From Tetmemena sp. SeJ-2015 (lineage: Eukaryota > Ciliophora > Spirotrichea > Sporadotrichida > Oxytrichidae), in contig JAJKFJ010022562.1 in NCBI GenBank assembly GCA_027382625.1, positions 1 to 51,184 of the forward strand: 51,184 nucleotides of DNA, given 5' to 3'. The translations under genes were made by a program, and so were the position numbers. The notes beneath the pieces were generated by a model, which was not told the DNA's origin, made no database searches, and saw nothing but the letters and a program-made list of their open reading frames with translations. Shown here one piece after another: positions 1 through 10,600 of this stretch. Position 1 is the stretch's first letter, and every line of letters starts with the position of its first letter.

Positions 1-1
1 G

Positions 2-121
2 CTTTCACTCAAGACTCAGCATGGCTCGGTGAAGCAGGTGCTTCTCTTAAACTGCTGGCAAGCAGAGTACTCTTACTATGAGAAGTGGCTCATGCAATCC
101 TTGGCAAACTTTACAGGTTAG
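2..121 (+). CDS. Partial coding fragment entering from the left edge
   Basis: Frame 2 is open from the first base to about 121 with balanced, protein-like composition (…VKQVLLLNCWQAEYSYYEKW…) and G+C well above the AT-rich DNA that follows. It reads into a TAG (glutamine) and then into non-coding sequence, so it looks like the right end of an MDS whose gene lies mostly outside the window. I do not recognise the family. The strand is inferred from composition only. Confidence 0.45.
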   Translation, partial: LSLKTQHGSVKQVLLLNCWQAEYSYYEKWLMQSLANFTG

Positions 122-469
122 AATATAACTATATCAGACTTGCAATAGAACTTAAGAAGGCTATTTATTAAGCCATGATGTATTATTTTTGAAGATTAAA
201 TTTTATTCTGTATTTTTCTTCATGAATATTTCAAAGTATGAGGAAGAAAATTTTTTATCTCAAATTTTTATTGAATTTATTAATAATGGGAATACGTCTT
301 CCACTTTTTATAAATGCATGTCTTGCTTAGAAATAATAGCCATAGTTATATGGATCTGTGGAACATCTTCATTATTTTTAATAATCTTATGGATTTGAAT
401 TATAACTAACAAATGAAGAGTCTAAAATATCTGCCCTTTGAAATATGAGAAATAGCGAGCTCAATATGA
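122..469. other. AT-rich stretch, no gene seen
   Basis: A frame that opens at 189 has the Phe/Ile/Asn-rich composition of translated AT-rich DNA and no recognisable motif. The stretch could be an IES between the fragment at 2-121 and the possible segment at 470-760, but I could not find a convincing pointer pair. Confidence 0.4.
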
Positions 470-760
470 TGCTCGTTCAATAACTCATTGAAATTAAATG
501 TGAGTGCAACCTATACGATAGAAGGTGTCTCTGAAGCTATGTTTTATGTAACAAACTCTCAACCTAAGAGAAATTCGACATATTCAAAATTTATGAATGA
601 GATAATTCACAGAACAGGCCTTCTACGAGAAAAAAAAGAAGTTAGAAGAATGAAATTTTCTTAGATTAAAGTGCTTAAATTGTCATAATTTAAACCCAAA
701 ATCTCACACTTCAATCGCCACTTATTTTTAATCTTTTATTGTAATAATCATTTTTATTGA
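470..760 (+). CDS. Possible coding segment, unknown protein
   Basis: After a TGA at 467-469 the plus frame stays open for 96 codons to a TGA at 758-760 when TAA/TAG are read as Gln. The first 60 residues look like real protein (…VSATYTIEGVSEAMFYV…, then a basic stretch REKKEVRR). The last 30 codons are AT-rich and may be IES or 3' flank. It could be the 3' portion of the gene whose fragment lies at 2-121. The minus strand is also partly open here, so the call is weak. Confidence 0.33.
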
Positions 761-852
761 ATTCTCAGCTACATATTTTATAATGATTTAATTTTAGGAT
801 CTAGCTGAGAATATATTAGGCTTAAATTTTAACTATAATATTTCCCTTTAAA

Positions 853-1112
853 TCAGAAACCTAAAAGTAAAGTCATTTTGGGGACTAAAGACCAATATCG
901 GAAAATTTCCTAATTAATGTGGATATGGACTTCAGTCTTTTTCCACCCCACTAAAAATACAGGTATTGAGAATTATTAAAGACTGATTTTAAGAGTTGGT
1001 TCTCTAATTAATCTTTCTTTGCTTATTTGTACTTACCTGTATGATTCTAAGCTTGAATAATCTTAATAGTTTTGGTGCCATTCTTTGAGGCTTTTGAACT
1101 CAAGCAACCCAT
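853..1112 (-). CDS. Possible small protein with MGC N-terminus, two exons
   Basis: ATG at 1112 starts MGCLSSKASKNGTK…, a typical N-myristoylation plus palmitoylation start (Met-Gly-Cys followed by Ser/Lys). The first exon (1037-1112) ends at a GTAAGT donor and an acceptor TTTTTAG at 951-957 joins it in frame to a second exon (853-950, …GWKKTEVHIHINQEIF…), ending in TGA. The total is 57 residues. The in-frame splice supports a real gene, but with one stop codon in AT-rich DNA such ORFs can arise by chance. The product may also be only the N-terminal part of a longer IES-interrupted gene. Confidence 0.38.
951..1036 (-). other. Predicted intron of the MGC gene
   Basis: 86 nt with GTAAGT donor and TTTTTAG acceptor; removal keeps the frame (phase 1). 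Confidence 0.4.
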
Positions 1113-1252
1113 CTTTATTACACCTGATTTCTTTTAAAATAGTAGATGAATAAAGTGTCATAAGTAAAATAGTATGAGTCTTGGAAATTATTTTTGTGCA
1201 AATAAAGATAAAATCTTTAGAGATCAGCCAGAATAATTATTTACAAGTGAGG

Positions 1253-1420
1253 TCAGCTCGATTTGACTGACAATAATCTTTTATCTGACTGACTAATACT
1301 TGCAAATAATTTTAAATCTATTGTAATCAGACCTAGTAAACCCTCAAATCGAAGAGAAGAATATTCTTCACGAGCAATTAAAATAATTTTTGAATGTTTT
1401 TGAGGCTCATCATTACCCAT
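1253..1420 (-). CDS. Possible small ORF or N-terminal MDS with MGN start
   Basis: ATG at 1420 opens 55 codons (MGNDEPQKHSKIILIAREE…) ending with TGA at 1253. The Met-Gly-Asn start would fit N-myristoylation. Composition is protein-like for the first 35 residues. No family is recognised, and it may be a piece of an interrupted gene or a chance ORF. Confidence 0.3.
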   Translation of the reverse strand: MGNDEPQKHSKIILIAREEYSSLRFEGLLGLITIDLKLFASISQSDKRLLSVKSS

Positions 1421-2465
1421 GCTCACACTTTCATATTTTCTTATTTTACCTTTTGGCTTTTTTAAATAATGCCTAGCGAATTTTGATCCAAACCAGAGAG
1501 TGACATGAGTTCCAGTTTTTCAATTTAAATTGAGCATTTAGGTCAAGCTAAATTTGAGTTTTTGACTATGAATAACCATAATATCATACTAGAACTACAA
1601 TTAGATATTTCTGATAGCCAGACAAATTATTTACTCTCGATCATCAGCTTAAATTTCTTAGCACACAAGAATATCAATCATTCTAGGCTATAAATGATAA
1701 AGTAAATATATTCTTGGAAATAAAATCAAGATCTTAACCCATCAATTTAATTAGTTTTAAATTAATTCTCATCTATAATTTAAGATTCTGATTTAAGTCC
1801 AATTCTCGACAATAAATAAAAATAGTAATACAGATATTATCCCGTCGCTTAATTCACACAAGATTTTTATCCTTAATTTTAGAGTCAATAAACATATATT
1901 TTAAAATAAGAAAATACCAAAAGAAATTAGAAGAAAATGAGAAATTATAGTGAATAATTCTTTTTAGGCCTCTGGATATTGAAAAACAACTAGAATACAT
2001 TTATTCAAGTTTGAGAACTTGCTTAATATGAGAATGTTCATGAATAAACTTTTCTATTTATAGTAGGAATTTTAATTAAAATCGATGATTGGTTAAACAT
2101 AATAAATGGAGAGTTGCAACTTCGTGTCTGTTGAAATCACATATTCCCCCCCCCCCCAAATCTTTAGCTTGATCGATAGAGAATCAAAAATTAATATGAG
2201 TTTCTCCTTTAATCATCTTTGTAGTACCTCTCAGCAGTGAGATATGGCACTCATCTTCATCATATCGTTGTCTCCATTAGAACTTGTGTCTCTTATAACT
2301 TTTGACTTAGCGCTCTCACACAAAAGTTACAAGGATGGAAAGTTCTTAGAATTTGATGTTGAATCGAATGGTCTAATTATTATTTAAATTGGACACACTT
2401 CAACTGTCACTGATTTATTCAATTTTAATTTAATATCTAATTTAATTCTCTTTTTAATTAAATTC
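1421..2465. other. AT-rich intergenic DNA with a 12-C tract
   Basis: No supported gene. A run of 12 C followed by AAA at 2146-2160 stands out in the AT-rich context. It is not a C4A4 telomeric repeat. Confidence 0.55.
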
Positions 2466-3539
2466 TCAGCTATAATTGAATTCTTAGAAACTCTTTCGCT
2501 CGAATTCAGATTCTTACTACCTGACTTGAGAGTCACTAGACTGTCGCATCCTCAGTTGACTCTAAGAGCTTGAATGACTGTAAGGTGCATACAGACTGGT
2601 CTTTGGAGAAGGCGCTTGATAGCCAAGGAATAAGTTCTGCTTGTGAGTGAGGTTGGACTGATGCTTGAGTATCTAGGATTTAGTGACTTCAAAGTCTTCA
2701 AAGGAGTCTTAGAGCATTTGAGGGTTGTGATTTGGAGTCTGCTTTATGTGTGAGTATTGACCCAGATTCTCATCGAAGCTGGTTGTTTGAGGAGGCAGGG
2801 ATGTTCCTCTGCTAGCTTTAAAAAGTTATAAAGTCATAAGAGCTTAGAACTCGACTATGCCGCTGCTTTGAGAAAGGAAATTCTAGTTAGTCTGGAAGGT
2901 GTGATCAAAGTGAGATTTGTGGTTCATCAGGAGGTGAAACTACTAAGGAGACTCATCTTTCAAAGGTAGGAAATACAAAAGGCATTCTATATTAAGTTCA
3001 GTTTTCATTATAAAATCCCTTGCTTGGATGACAGAAGGTGCATTAGACTTTCTGAAGTCACTCAGCTCAGAAGAATCGAAGTTGACAAAATTTTGCCTCT
3101 CCTTGAAAGCCACTCTTGGCAACTCACTCCTCGCTGCCATCTCACTACCCATGATTGCAGGTCTCTCACTCCTAGACACTAACTGAGGCGACTGGTACCA
3201 CTAGCTCGACTAATTCTCAGATTAGGGTTTTAAGTTCATCATCTGCTGCTCCTTCACATTAGAAAGGGAAGAGTCGTGTTGTTGAAACATCTGCTCCATC
3301 TTTTGGTGATTGAAAGCATCCACCACCGACTCCTTTTCATTTTCAGAGGTTGTATTGCTGTGGAGCGAGTAGGCTTTCTAATGGTGGAAGGAATCGCTGT
3401 AGGTGAAGCTTAAAGGGTTCTAGGAAACATAACCCTGTGAAGAGGGGTTGAGGTTGAAGACGTTAAAGCCCCCACTGATAGACTGAGACTGCGTGTTGTC
3501 CAAAAGCTACTGTTAGGGATTAAACTGTTGCTACTTCAT
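2466..3539 (-). CDS. Q/S/N-rich protein of unknown function, uninterrupted
   Basis: With TAA/TAG as Gln the minus strand is open from ATG at 3539 to TGA at 2466, giving 357 residues with no insert, so this whole coding region seems to sit in one MDS. The protein starts MKQQQFNPQQQLLDNTQSQS and is rich in Ser, Gln, Asn and His, with an Arg/Lys-richer central part. No catalytic motif, membrane segment or known domain is visible, so it is probably mostly disordered. An alternative in-frame ATG lies 14 codons upstream at 3581. About 17 in-frame TAA/TAG codons confirm the reassigned code. It is the only long gene here without a visible IES. Confidence 0.7.
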
Positions 3540-3599
3540 TTTATATTCTGAAGATGATGGTTGTTATAATGGGTTAATCATTATCCAGATTCGTAAAAT

Positions 3600-4034
3600 A
3601 GTTGTTGTTAATTCCTAACACCGACTCACTCACTCATTCAATCACTCATCATGAATAGATATATCTTCTTAAGATAATTTGCAAGCGTTGGCAAAATAAA
3701 TAAATTGATATAGTGATTAGGGAGCATATCTTATAGCCGGTTAGAGCTTCATTTTCACTTTAACTAGTTCACATGGCACGCAACTCATTTCTCATAAGTT
3801 GGAGCCACTTATATCTCAAAATTATTCTCGAAGCCTCACTCCGTGTAAGCAGTTGACAGACACACTACAATATACTCTCCTGCTGCTCATCCAAACATGC
3901 ACTTATCAGACAGAGCAAAGATTTTCAGGTAGTTAGGTGTCACTCACACTCTCACACATAGTTAGACTTTGAGTTATAGATATGTTTTAAGGGGAGAGAA
4001 GACTCGGAGAATTCTCTCATCAGGCGCTCTGCGT
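3600..4034. other. Intergenic region
   Basis: Between the start of the Q-rich gene and the TGA of the cyclin gene. Contains a short ACTC-rich stretch (about 3625-3650) but no gene that I can support. Confidence 0.5.
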
Positions 4035-7000
4035 TCAAAGGAGCTGAGTGATGTTCACGAAATGGGTTTTCTTCAGATTCTCAAGGCCTGGGAAGGCGCG
4101 CTCGAAGTTCTGTGCAAGGTATAGCACTCTTTGAGATACCTCCACGATGTCGTCCTCCTTGGCCTTGCTCACTTATCACACTCTAAAAGTGCTTTCCTCT
4201 TTTTCCTTATGAATTTATTTTTTGATTATTGAGGAATATACAAGCTTGGAGACGATCTCAGGAGTAATCAGCTGTGTCTTCTTAAGCTGAAATAAAAGCA
4301 AGAAGAGGGATAATAGGTTAATTGTGATAGCTGTTCACAGATCTTAAGAGAAACATAGAGAGCACCAACAGCTTGGAGAGAAGGCATGCGGCTGGCCAAT
4401 TCATAGTCATGCACTGCCATCTTGCCCAAGTACAATGACATCTTCTCAATCAGCAACTGCTCCTAGTTAAATTAATTACACAACTACTTGATTTGTAGTT
4501 GTGAGGGTTCGAGGGGACAACTATAGAAGCAGCAGTTGAATTAGTGGTGCTTGTGTTATCTATCTTATATAGATGATAATTAATTATGTTATCAGAGCTG
4601 TTCTCTTTGGAATCTGATTTTGCCTTCTCGTCTTTCTTTATTATGAGCCAACTAGTAACTAAAGCTTATTGTGTGATTCTTGGATGACTTTCCGCAAGTG
4701 CCGATGTTGAGGACCTGCTTGAGGTAGACCTTGAGGAAGTCGAGGGAAGTGGGGGCAGCGATGCGGTAGTTGATGACCTTGAGGATGTCCATCTCGAGGG
4801 TCTTGATGCGCTCGATGGGGAGCTTCTTGTGGGCGATCTTCTCGAATACCATCTTCATCTTGAGGGGTAGGATGTCCTCGTACTTGCTCCCGATGAACAT
4901 GCAAGTCACACCGATGATGTGCAAGTCACTGACCTCTCTCACCTCAGTCTTGCCCTTGAAGTAGCGGTCCATCAGGGACACAGCCAAGAAGAAGGTCTGG
5001 TCGTCGCACAATGAATATGTAGTGAGAGACTACATGTTTATGTGCACTTGAAGTTGGTAAGGACTTCGATCATCCAGTCGACCATGCGAGCTCTGAGGGC
5101 AGGGGTGATCTTGTGGCGCACAAGGGAGTTCTTGATGTCGAAGAACTGCTCCAGCTCTCTCTGGTACTCGTCAATCTCCTCCCCATAGTTCTGAGTCACA
5201 TGCAACTTATCAAATATAATAAAATACAATAAAATATTTTATATTATTTTTGTTAGTTGATGCAAGTTCTCTCTTTCAATCTCGGAGAGCTGGTGCTTGG
5301 GGGAGTCACTTATGTTCTGCTGGTCCTGGAACACATACTGAATCTGAGGTACCTGCTCTAGTTACTTCTGCAAGTTGCTAATGATCAAATATATATTCAT
5401 CTAATTCTATTGCTAGCCTGGCTGATGTTGTTGAAGTGCTGGTTGTTGGCGTTGTTGCTGAGGATGCCCACGTTCTCCTTGTTGTGCTGCTGAGACTGGT
5501 TGCGCTCAGACTTGAAAGGGTGCTGCAGCTGGTGAGGCTAGTGCTCAGTGTGCATCTGGGTGTTGTTGCCGCTGTTGGTGAGGTGGCCTCCATTGTGGTT
5601 GACCAATACCTTAGGCTGGAGATGCTAGTGGCCATTAAGCTATTAGCCCTGTGGTTGATGCAAGTTATGCTGGGAAGAGCTTTGATGGATGTTGGTCATC
5701 GAAGTATTGTGAGAGGTTGAGGCTGTAGCTGCACCGCCTGCCACTACTGCTTGGAAGGAGTTCTTAGTGGCGAGTCTGTAGGAGGTCTGAGGGCGGTTCT
5801 TGTTCATGTTCTCCTGATAGTGGCCCGAGTAGCCTCCTCCCATCATGACTGAGTTGTTATGGTTCTGAGTGACTGAGGTGTTATGATGAGTCATCTTGTC
5901 TTGCGAGTTTCTGCGGGAGCCTACAGGCAACTGATGCGGGTAATGATGAGAAGCGCTTTACTCTCCGCCCTTTAGGAACATCTAAAGATTAAACCATAGC
6001 TTAGAAATGTATTCTTTCTCTATCTTGCTGCCAACCTTAGAACTCTTGCCTCCCTGAGGTAGAGGGACGTTTTGTTAGCTACTTCCAAAAGGAGCTCCTG
6101 GTTGCTGTGCGAGGTGGAAGTTGTTGTACTCGGAACTGCTGCAATTCATGCCAAGTTGGCCATTCAGGTTATTCAACTGGGGAAGACTGAACTAATTACA
6201 GATAAACACATTTGAAAGACTGGTTGTTGAGCTAGCACCATGTCCATGAAGAAAACTGTTCATTGAAGGTGTAGGTCTTCCACTTTCCATTTCCATATGA
6301 GCTTGGTTGAACTGTTGTTACTGCTAGTAGCTCATGTTGTGAGACTGAGAGCCGCCCCGAGAAGAGTGCTGTTGGTAGTTGTCATTAAGGATTTGTTGAT
6401 GGTAGCTGTTTGGGCCGCCCTTGTTGAGGCAGAAGGAGTTCGAGTTTCCTGCTGTGCTGCCCTAGCCAACTGAGTACTTATCTGTGTTATTGGGAACAAG
6501 TGAGTGAGTGAGCACCCCTGCTGTTGAATTTTGCGTCATTATGTTCGACTGATTAGAGTGGTGATGCAGATACAGCATTAAACAAATGTCATAATGAAAA
6601 TGTTAGCCAATCTGTACATAACACTATTTTTATTGTGCTCTGCTTGTTGAGTTTTTAGAAGTCGTTTTCCTTTTTGGAGAGCTTGCTTGCATCGTTTGCA
6701 TTTAGTTGGCTGGCATGATGTCCACTTCCACTGCGCATACCCATCATCGATTGACTATTGGAAACACCTCCGATAGTATTCATCCCTAAACCAAATGAGC
6801 ACTTTCATTCAAATGTAACTCATTCTCTCACTTACTATGATGCTTAATTATTGTGAGAGCATCAGTTTGAACTCTCAAAAATGAAGTAAGAAGTTAGAAA
6901 TAGACGATAGCTGAGTTTTTAAGGTAATTTCGTGAGGATTTTCATGGGTGGATTATGTTACCGTTAATCTGTTTGCGCCAGTAATTTATATCGCCATCAC

Positions 7001-7202
7001 TCTTAATTACTCTCTTGGATGTGGACTTACCTTGGGCGTTGAGGCTTGAGGAATTCATGAACGAGTGTGAGGAGTGACCCCCGAGGCCGCTGCTCTTTTG
7101 GCGCATGGAGCTCTACTGAGTTTGCGAGAAGGAATTCTGGGAGAGGACTCCTGAGGTGGTGGAACTGTGGTTTGAGGGAGCGAAAGGTTGCTTTCTTGAC
7201 AT
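4035..7202 (-). CDS. B-type cyclin, IES-interrupted, not scrambled
   Basis: Regulatory subunit of a cyclin-dependent kinase. Start ATG at 7202, stop TGA at 4035. The first several hundred residues are Q/N/S-rich and probably disordered; a destruction box was not identified with certainty. The cyclin box follows: …RARMVDWMIEVLTNFKC then DDQTFFLAVSLMDRYF, HIIGVTCMFIGSKYEDI, and the second fold with EKMSLYLGKMAVHDYELASR and VGALYVSLKICEQL. The R-x-x-x-VDWMIEV signature and SKYED are diagnostic of A/B cyclins. The order of segments is colinear. At least eight IESs with pointer repeats interrupt it, and each removal restores the expected cyclin sequence across the join, for example …NFKC|DDQT…. 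One intron near the 5' end is supported. The join near 6600 (between the second exon and the MTQNST segment) is unresolved. Confidence 0.88.
4173..4241. other. IES in cyclin gene, short pointer GT
   Basis: About 69 bp. Only a 2-bp word is shared, but joining there gives VSKLVSKAKEDDIVEVSQ in frame up to the TGA. Exact limits are uncertain. Confidence 0.6.
4290..4333. other. IES in cyclin gene, pointer CAGCT
   Basis: 44 bp. Pointer at 4329-4333 and 4285-4289; excision joins LKICEQL to KKTQLITPEIVSKL. Confidence 0.85.
4469..4500. other. IES in cyclin gene, pointer AACTA
   Basis: 32 bp. Pointer at 4496-4500 and 4464-4468; excision joins VPSNPHN to QEQLLIEKMSLYL. Confidence 0.8.
4561..4593. other. 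IES in cyclin gene, pointer GATAACA
   Basis: 33 bp. Pointer at 4587-4593 and 4554-4560; excision joins KENSSDN to TSTTNSTAAS. Confidence 0.82.
4643..4670. other. IES in cyclin gene, pointer AATAA
   Basis: 28 bp. Pointer at 4666-4670 and 4638-4642; excision joins SSKNHTI to KKDEKAKSDSKE. Confidence 0.75.
5010..5047. other. IES in cyclin box, pointer GTGC
   Basis: 38 bp. Pointer at 5044-5047 and 5006-5009. Excision gives LTNFKC-DDQTFF, exactly the conserved cyclin-box sequence. Confidence 0.88.
5206..5265. other. IES in cyclin gene, pointer TTGCAT
   Basis: 60 bp, nearly all A/T. Pointer copies at 5260-5265 and 5200-5205; excision joins IERENLH to VTQNYGEEIDEY. Confidence 0.85.
5381..5415. 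other. IES in cyclin gene, pointer TAGCAA
   Basis: 35 bp. TAGCAA (minus sense) occurs at 5410-5415 and 5375-5380; excision joins …ISQAS to NLQKQLEQV in frame. Confidence 0.8.
6786..7030 (-). other. Intron 1 of the cyclin gene
   Basis: Donor GTAAGTCC directly after …NAQG and acceptor GGTTTAG before GGATGAATACT. Splicing keeps the frame (phase 1). At 245 nt it is longer than the other introns here (40-91 nt), so it may itself contain an IES. Confidence 0.65.
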
Positions 7203-7690
7203 TTACTCAGTGATTATTAGAGAAGCGATAAATATATCAAATTATATTGTTAAGACCCTCCACCCTCTTAATTTGAGTTACAAATTTAACAACTACTTTT
7301 AATCACATGGGAGAGATGAAAAATGGAAATAATGGAATAGGTGCAAAATGCTTTTTCAAGAAAGAGAATGATAGGAAAGTTATAGAGAGCTAGTGATATT
7401 GAGTTCTTCTGGTGAAGGCTTGTTGCTTTTGCAAGTGTGAGTGTGTATATTTCTAACGAATAAATTTGAATTATAAATTATTTCTCTGCTAACGAGTATT
7501 TGATACAGATCAATTAATCCCAACAAAGGTAAACTTGCAATCACAATTTAAATCAATTACAAAATTCACAACTTCTTATCTTTTAGTTTTCAGGTTTACA
7601 AAATCCACAAATCTAACTCTCATTTACTTTATGGACCACTTACTCTTCTTTTTTTGAAAGCTAACTGATAGTAATAGAATTATTAAAAAG
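7203..7690. promoter_or_regulatory. Divergent intergenic region between cyclin and coiled-coil gene
   Basis: 488 bp of AT-rich DNA between two start codons on opposite strands, so both promoters and both 5' leaders should lie here. After chromosome fragmentation the two genes may sit on separate macronuclear chromosomes. I see no C4A4/G4T4 and no defined motif. Confidence 0.45.
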
Positions 7691-10600
7691 ATGTCGAAGA
7701 AGCTCGAACAGCAGCAACAGTCCTCGGCCAAACATAACACACAAGCTCCAGCTAGCAACCACTCTAGCAACCACAAATCTCGCTCACTCCTCTCTCCCAT
7801 ATAGAACTATGTAAGCTACCCACCCACCATTCGCTCTCTTTGAGGCTTGATAATAAAAACTATTCTCTAAGAGTCTGTCTTGCTTGACGATGAGTTTATA
7901 GATGAACAGGAATATCAACATGCAGCAAGTTTCCAACGGATAGCTCAGCTACCAGAACTTCAAAAATAATGGTGGAGGCTCCATACTCAGACAGCAACTC
8001 TCACAAGGGCGTCAATCCTTCTCAGATGAGATAAACATGCATGTTTATTACTCTCTTATAATGGGGAAGAAGAATGAGAGCTGCTCATTGGAGTACACTA
8101 CTTAGCAGAACACGCAGATATCTTACTTCACCAACATCAACCACCCAGGTTAGCACAATCTAAGTACAGCTACTCTCGCAAACTAGAATCCAACCGTCCT
8201 CATTCAAGACAAGGAAAACATTATATGATAAATCAAGTATCCATCCATAGTTTTAACAGTCACCAGCTTAATAATCGCTATAATTTTTTCAGCCAATTGA
8301 GCTGATTGGTGGAGGCATGAGCAAGGAATGCAGTTTGATTCAGTCTGTATCTCCCACAGATGTCACTCAAGAGTACGATCCCCAGCAGCAAATCCCTAAC
8401 CACTTCACCTCTCCTTCTTTGCAAGCACTTAAGAAGCACCTAGACTTGAACTCTCACCATCAGCAGCACCACTCTCGTTCTTCGCCTAACAACAACCAAC
8501 TAATCTTTCTCTCCACCAGCTAATCTGCAGCCTCCTTCAAGGGCTAGAACTCAGCCTAGAGTTAGAACTAGTTGCTGCTCCAGACTGGCTTCAGTCCCAG
8601 ATTCAGTAACTTCACCACTGTCGGAGCAGGAGAGGAAGATGCTACATTCAAGTCTCCACTTAAACTAGACTTGAAGAGAACTCAGCCTGAGATTTTAGAG
8701 GACACGCAAGAGAAGTAGAAAAATGAAGGACACCCAAAATTTCATGACTCTAGGTAACCTGAACTCCTATCAGTCAGTGTATCCCCCTTCGCTTCCAGGA
8801 GGAGTGAATCTAGCTGGCCACAGACATGCACTATCTATGAGTAGCAACAACCCAGAGGCCACAGCTATGAAGACGGCCATCTTCTTGGACAATCAGACTG
8901 CTCAATACACGCAAGCTAACTCCAACATTCACTCAAACTTCAACTCAAACCATAAGGCTGCAACTTAGAGCAGTGGTTAGATGCACTAGCACCAGATGCT
9001 ACTGAATATGCTGGACTAGACTCAACGACTTGCAGATGAGAGTGAATCTAGACTGAGGGAGAAAGAGACAGAGCATGCACTCAAGATTGAAGAGCTTAAA
9101 GACTTGCATCAAAGTGAGATCACTAAGCTCAAGACAGAGATCAAACTACTTCATTAATGGTTAGATCATCTTTGTGGTTTTACTTCAAGGGTTGAAAAAC
9201 CTGGAGACTAAGGATATTCTTCAAGGCTCATCTCAATCTGGCATTTCCAGTCCCACTAATTTCATTCTTACTTTTAAGAATCTCCTTTAATTTGAACATG
9301 AATCATCTAACAGACAGAGTGAGGAACTTGCTCATAGCTGAGTTAGAGAATCACCAGAAATCCTCATCTGAGACTGAGCGAAGATTGAACTAGGAAATTC
9401 AGCAGCTCTCTTCTTCAAGATCCTCGCTTGAACTTAAAGTAAAGAGCTAGAAGAAATCTTATGCAGACAGTAGAGCAACCACGCTCAAACGCTCTAAGAG
9501 AAGGAGGAGACTATAAACTTCCTCTAGCTTGAGCTCTCTCACTGGAAGGACTCCTCATCCTTCCATATATAAACTATTTTAGCAGACTTATATTCATCCA
9601 AGGAGATAGACAGGCTAAGAACTCAGCAAGAGATTCAGTGCAAGAAAAGTGAGTACTAGTAAGAAGCCAAGGACCGCACTATTCAAAGTTCACAACAAGA
9701 TCAGCAAGTCAAGAGTGAAGCCTATGAGCAGCTGCTCTCCGACTATCATCAGCTGCAGGCTGTGCTTTGCGAACATGATCACTCAACAGACTAGGAGATC
9801 AGCAACCTCCACCAACAAAAGGAGCAGATCAATCAATCTATATCTGAGAAGAAGTTTAAAGGAGCTGAGTGAGAAGTTCTATAACGAGAAAGTGAAGTTG
9901 TTGGAGGGAAAGTGTGCAAGCCAAGAGCAAGCGATTGACTCTCTAGGCAGCAGTTGACTTAGAAATAGGAGGCTCACCACTCACAGGCACTAGTCAAGAT
10001 TGAGGAGAGGGAATTAGATCTCAAGTCCTTCCAAGAGACTGTGGACTCCATCTCCACTTAAGTTGGTAAAGCAATGCAGGAGAGCAAAGGCAAGCAGCAG
10101 TAGTTCATGCAGACTTCAGCCCAGCTCCAAGACAAGCTGAACACCTTCTGCAAGCAGGCCTATGTGAAGATTATGGACCAGGAGCACCCTAACTATCAAG
10201 TGCTTGAGCAGACACTTCTCAAACTCCAGCAGGAGAATCAGCTACTGAGGGAACAGCTGGAGTTAGTGCACCAGCAGCTGGTTAATGGTTAGAGTGATGA
10301 GAACCAAAGCCTCATCAGACTTAAGATAGGGCTCCAAAAATTTCTTAATATTTCTCTTAGTTCATTTAAAGCATTTTTAAAATTGTTGACTGAGCTGAGA
10401 AGCAACATAGCCGTCTTCCACAGCACAGAAACTTAGATTATTGCATTCACTATATTCACTATTTCTATTGCTGTTGATTATTGAAACCTCCAAAGACCAG
10501 GCTTACTCTTTATTAGAAGTGAGGTTGCAAACTCTGGAGCAGAGTCACTCTCAAAAGGAAGCAGAGGACACAGACACCATCACGCAGTTGGCTGAAGAGC

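Noticed and set aside
2146..2160. Run of 12 C followed by AAA as a telomere or chromosome-end signal
   Set aside because: Hypotrich telomeres are C4A4 repeats; there is one C run only and no periodic A4, so it is a simple homopolymer.
5378..5720. Ser/Thr-rich and Val/Leu-rich frames in the cyclin N-terminal region
   Set aside because: Alternative frames of the same DNA; the Q/N-rich frame runs without break into the cyclin box.
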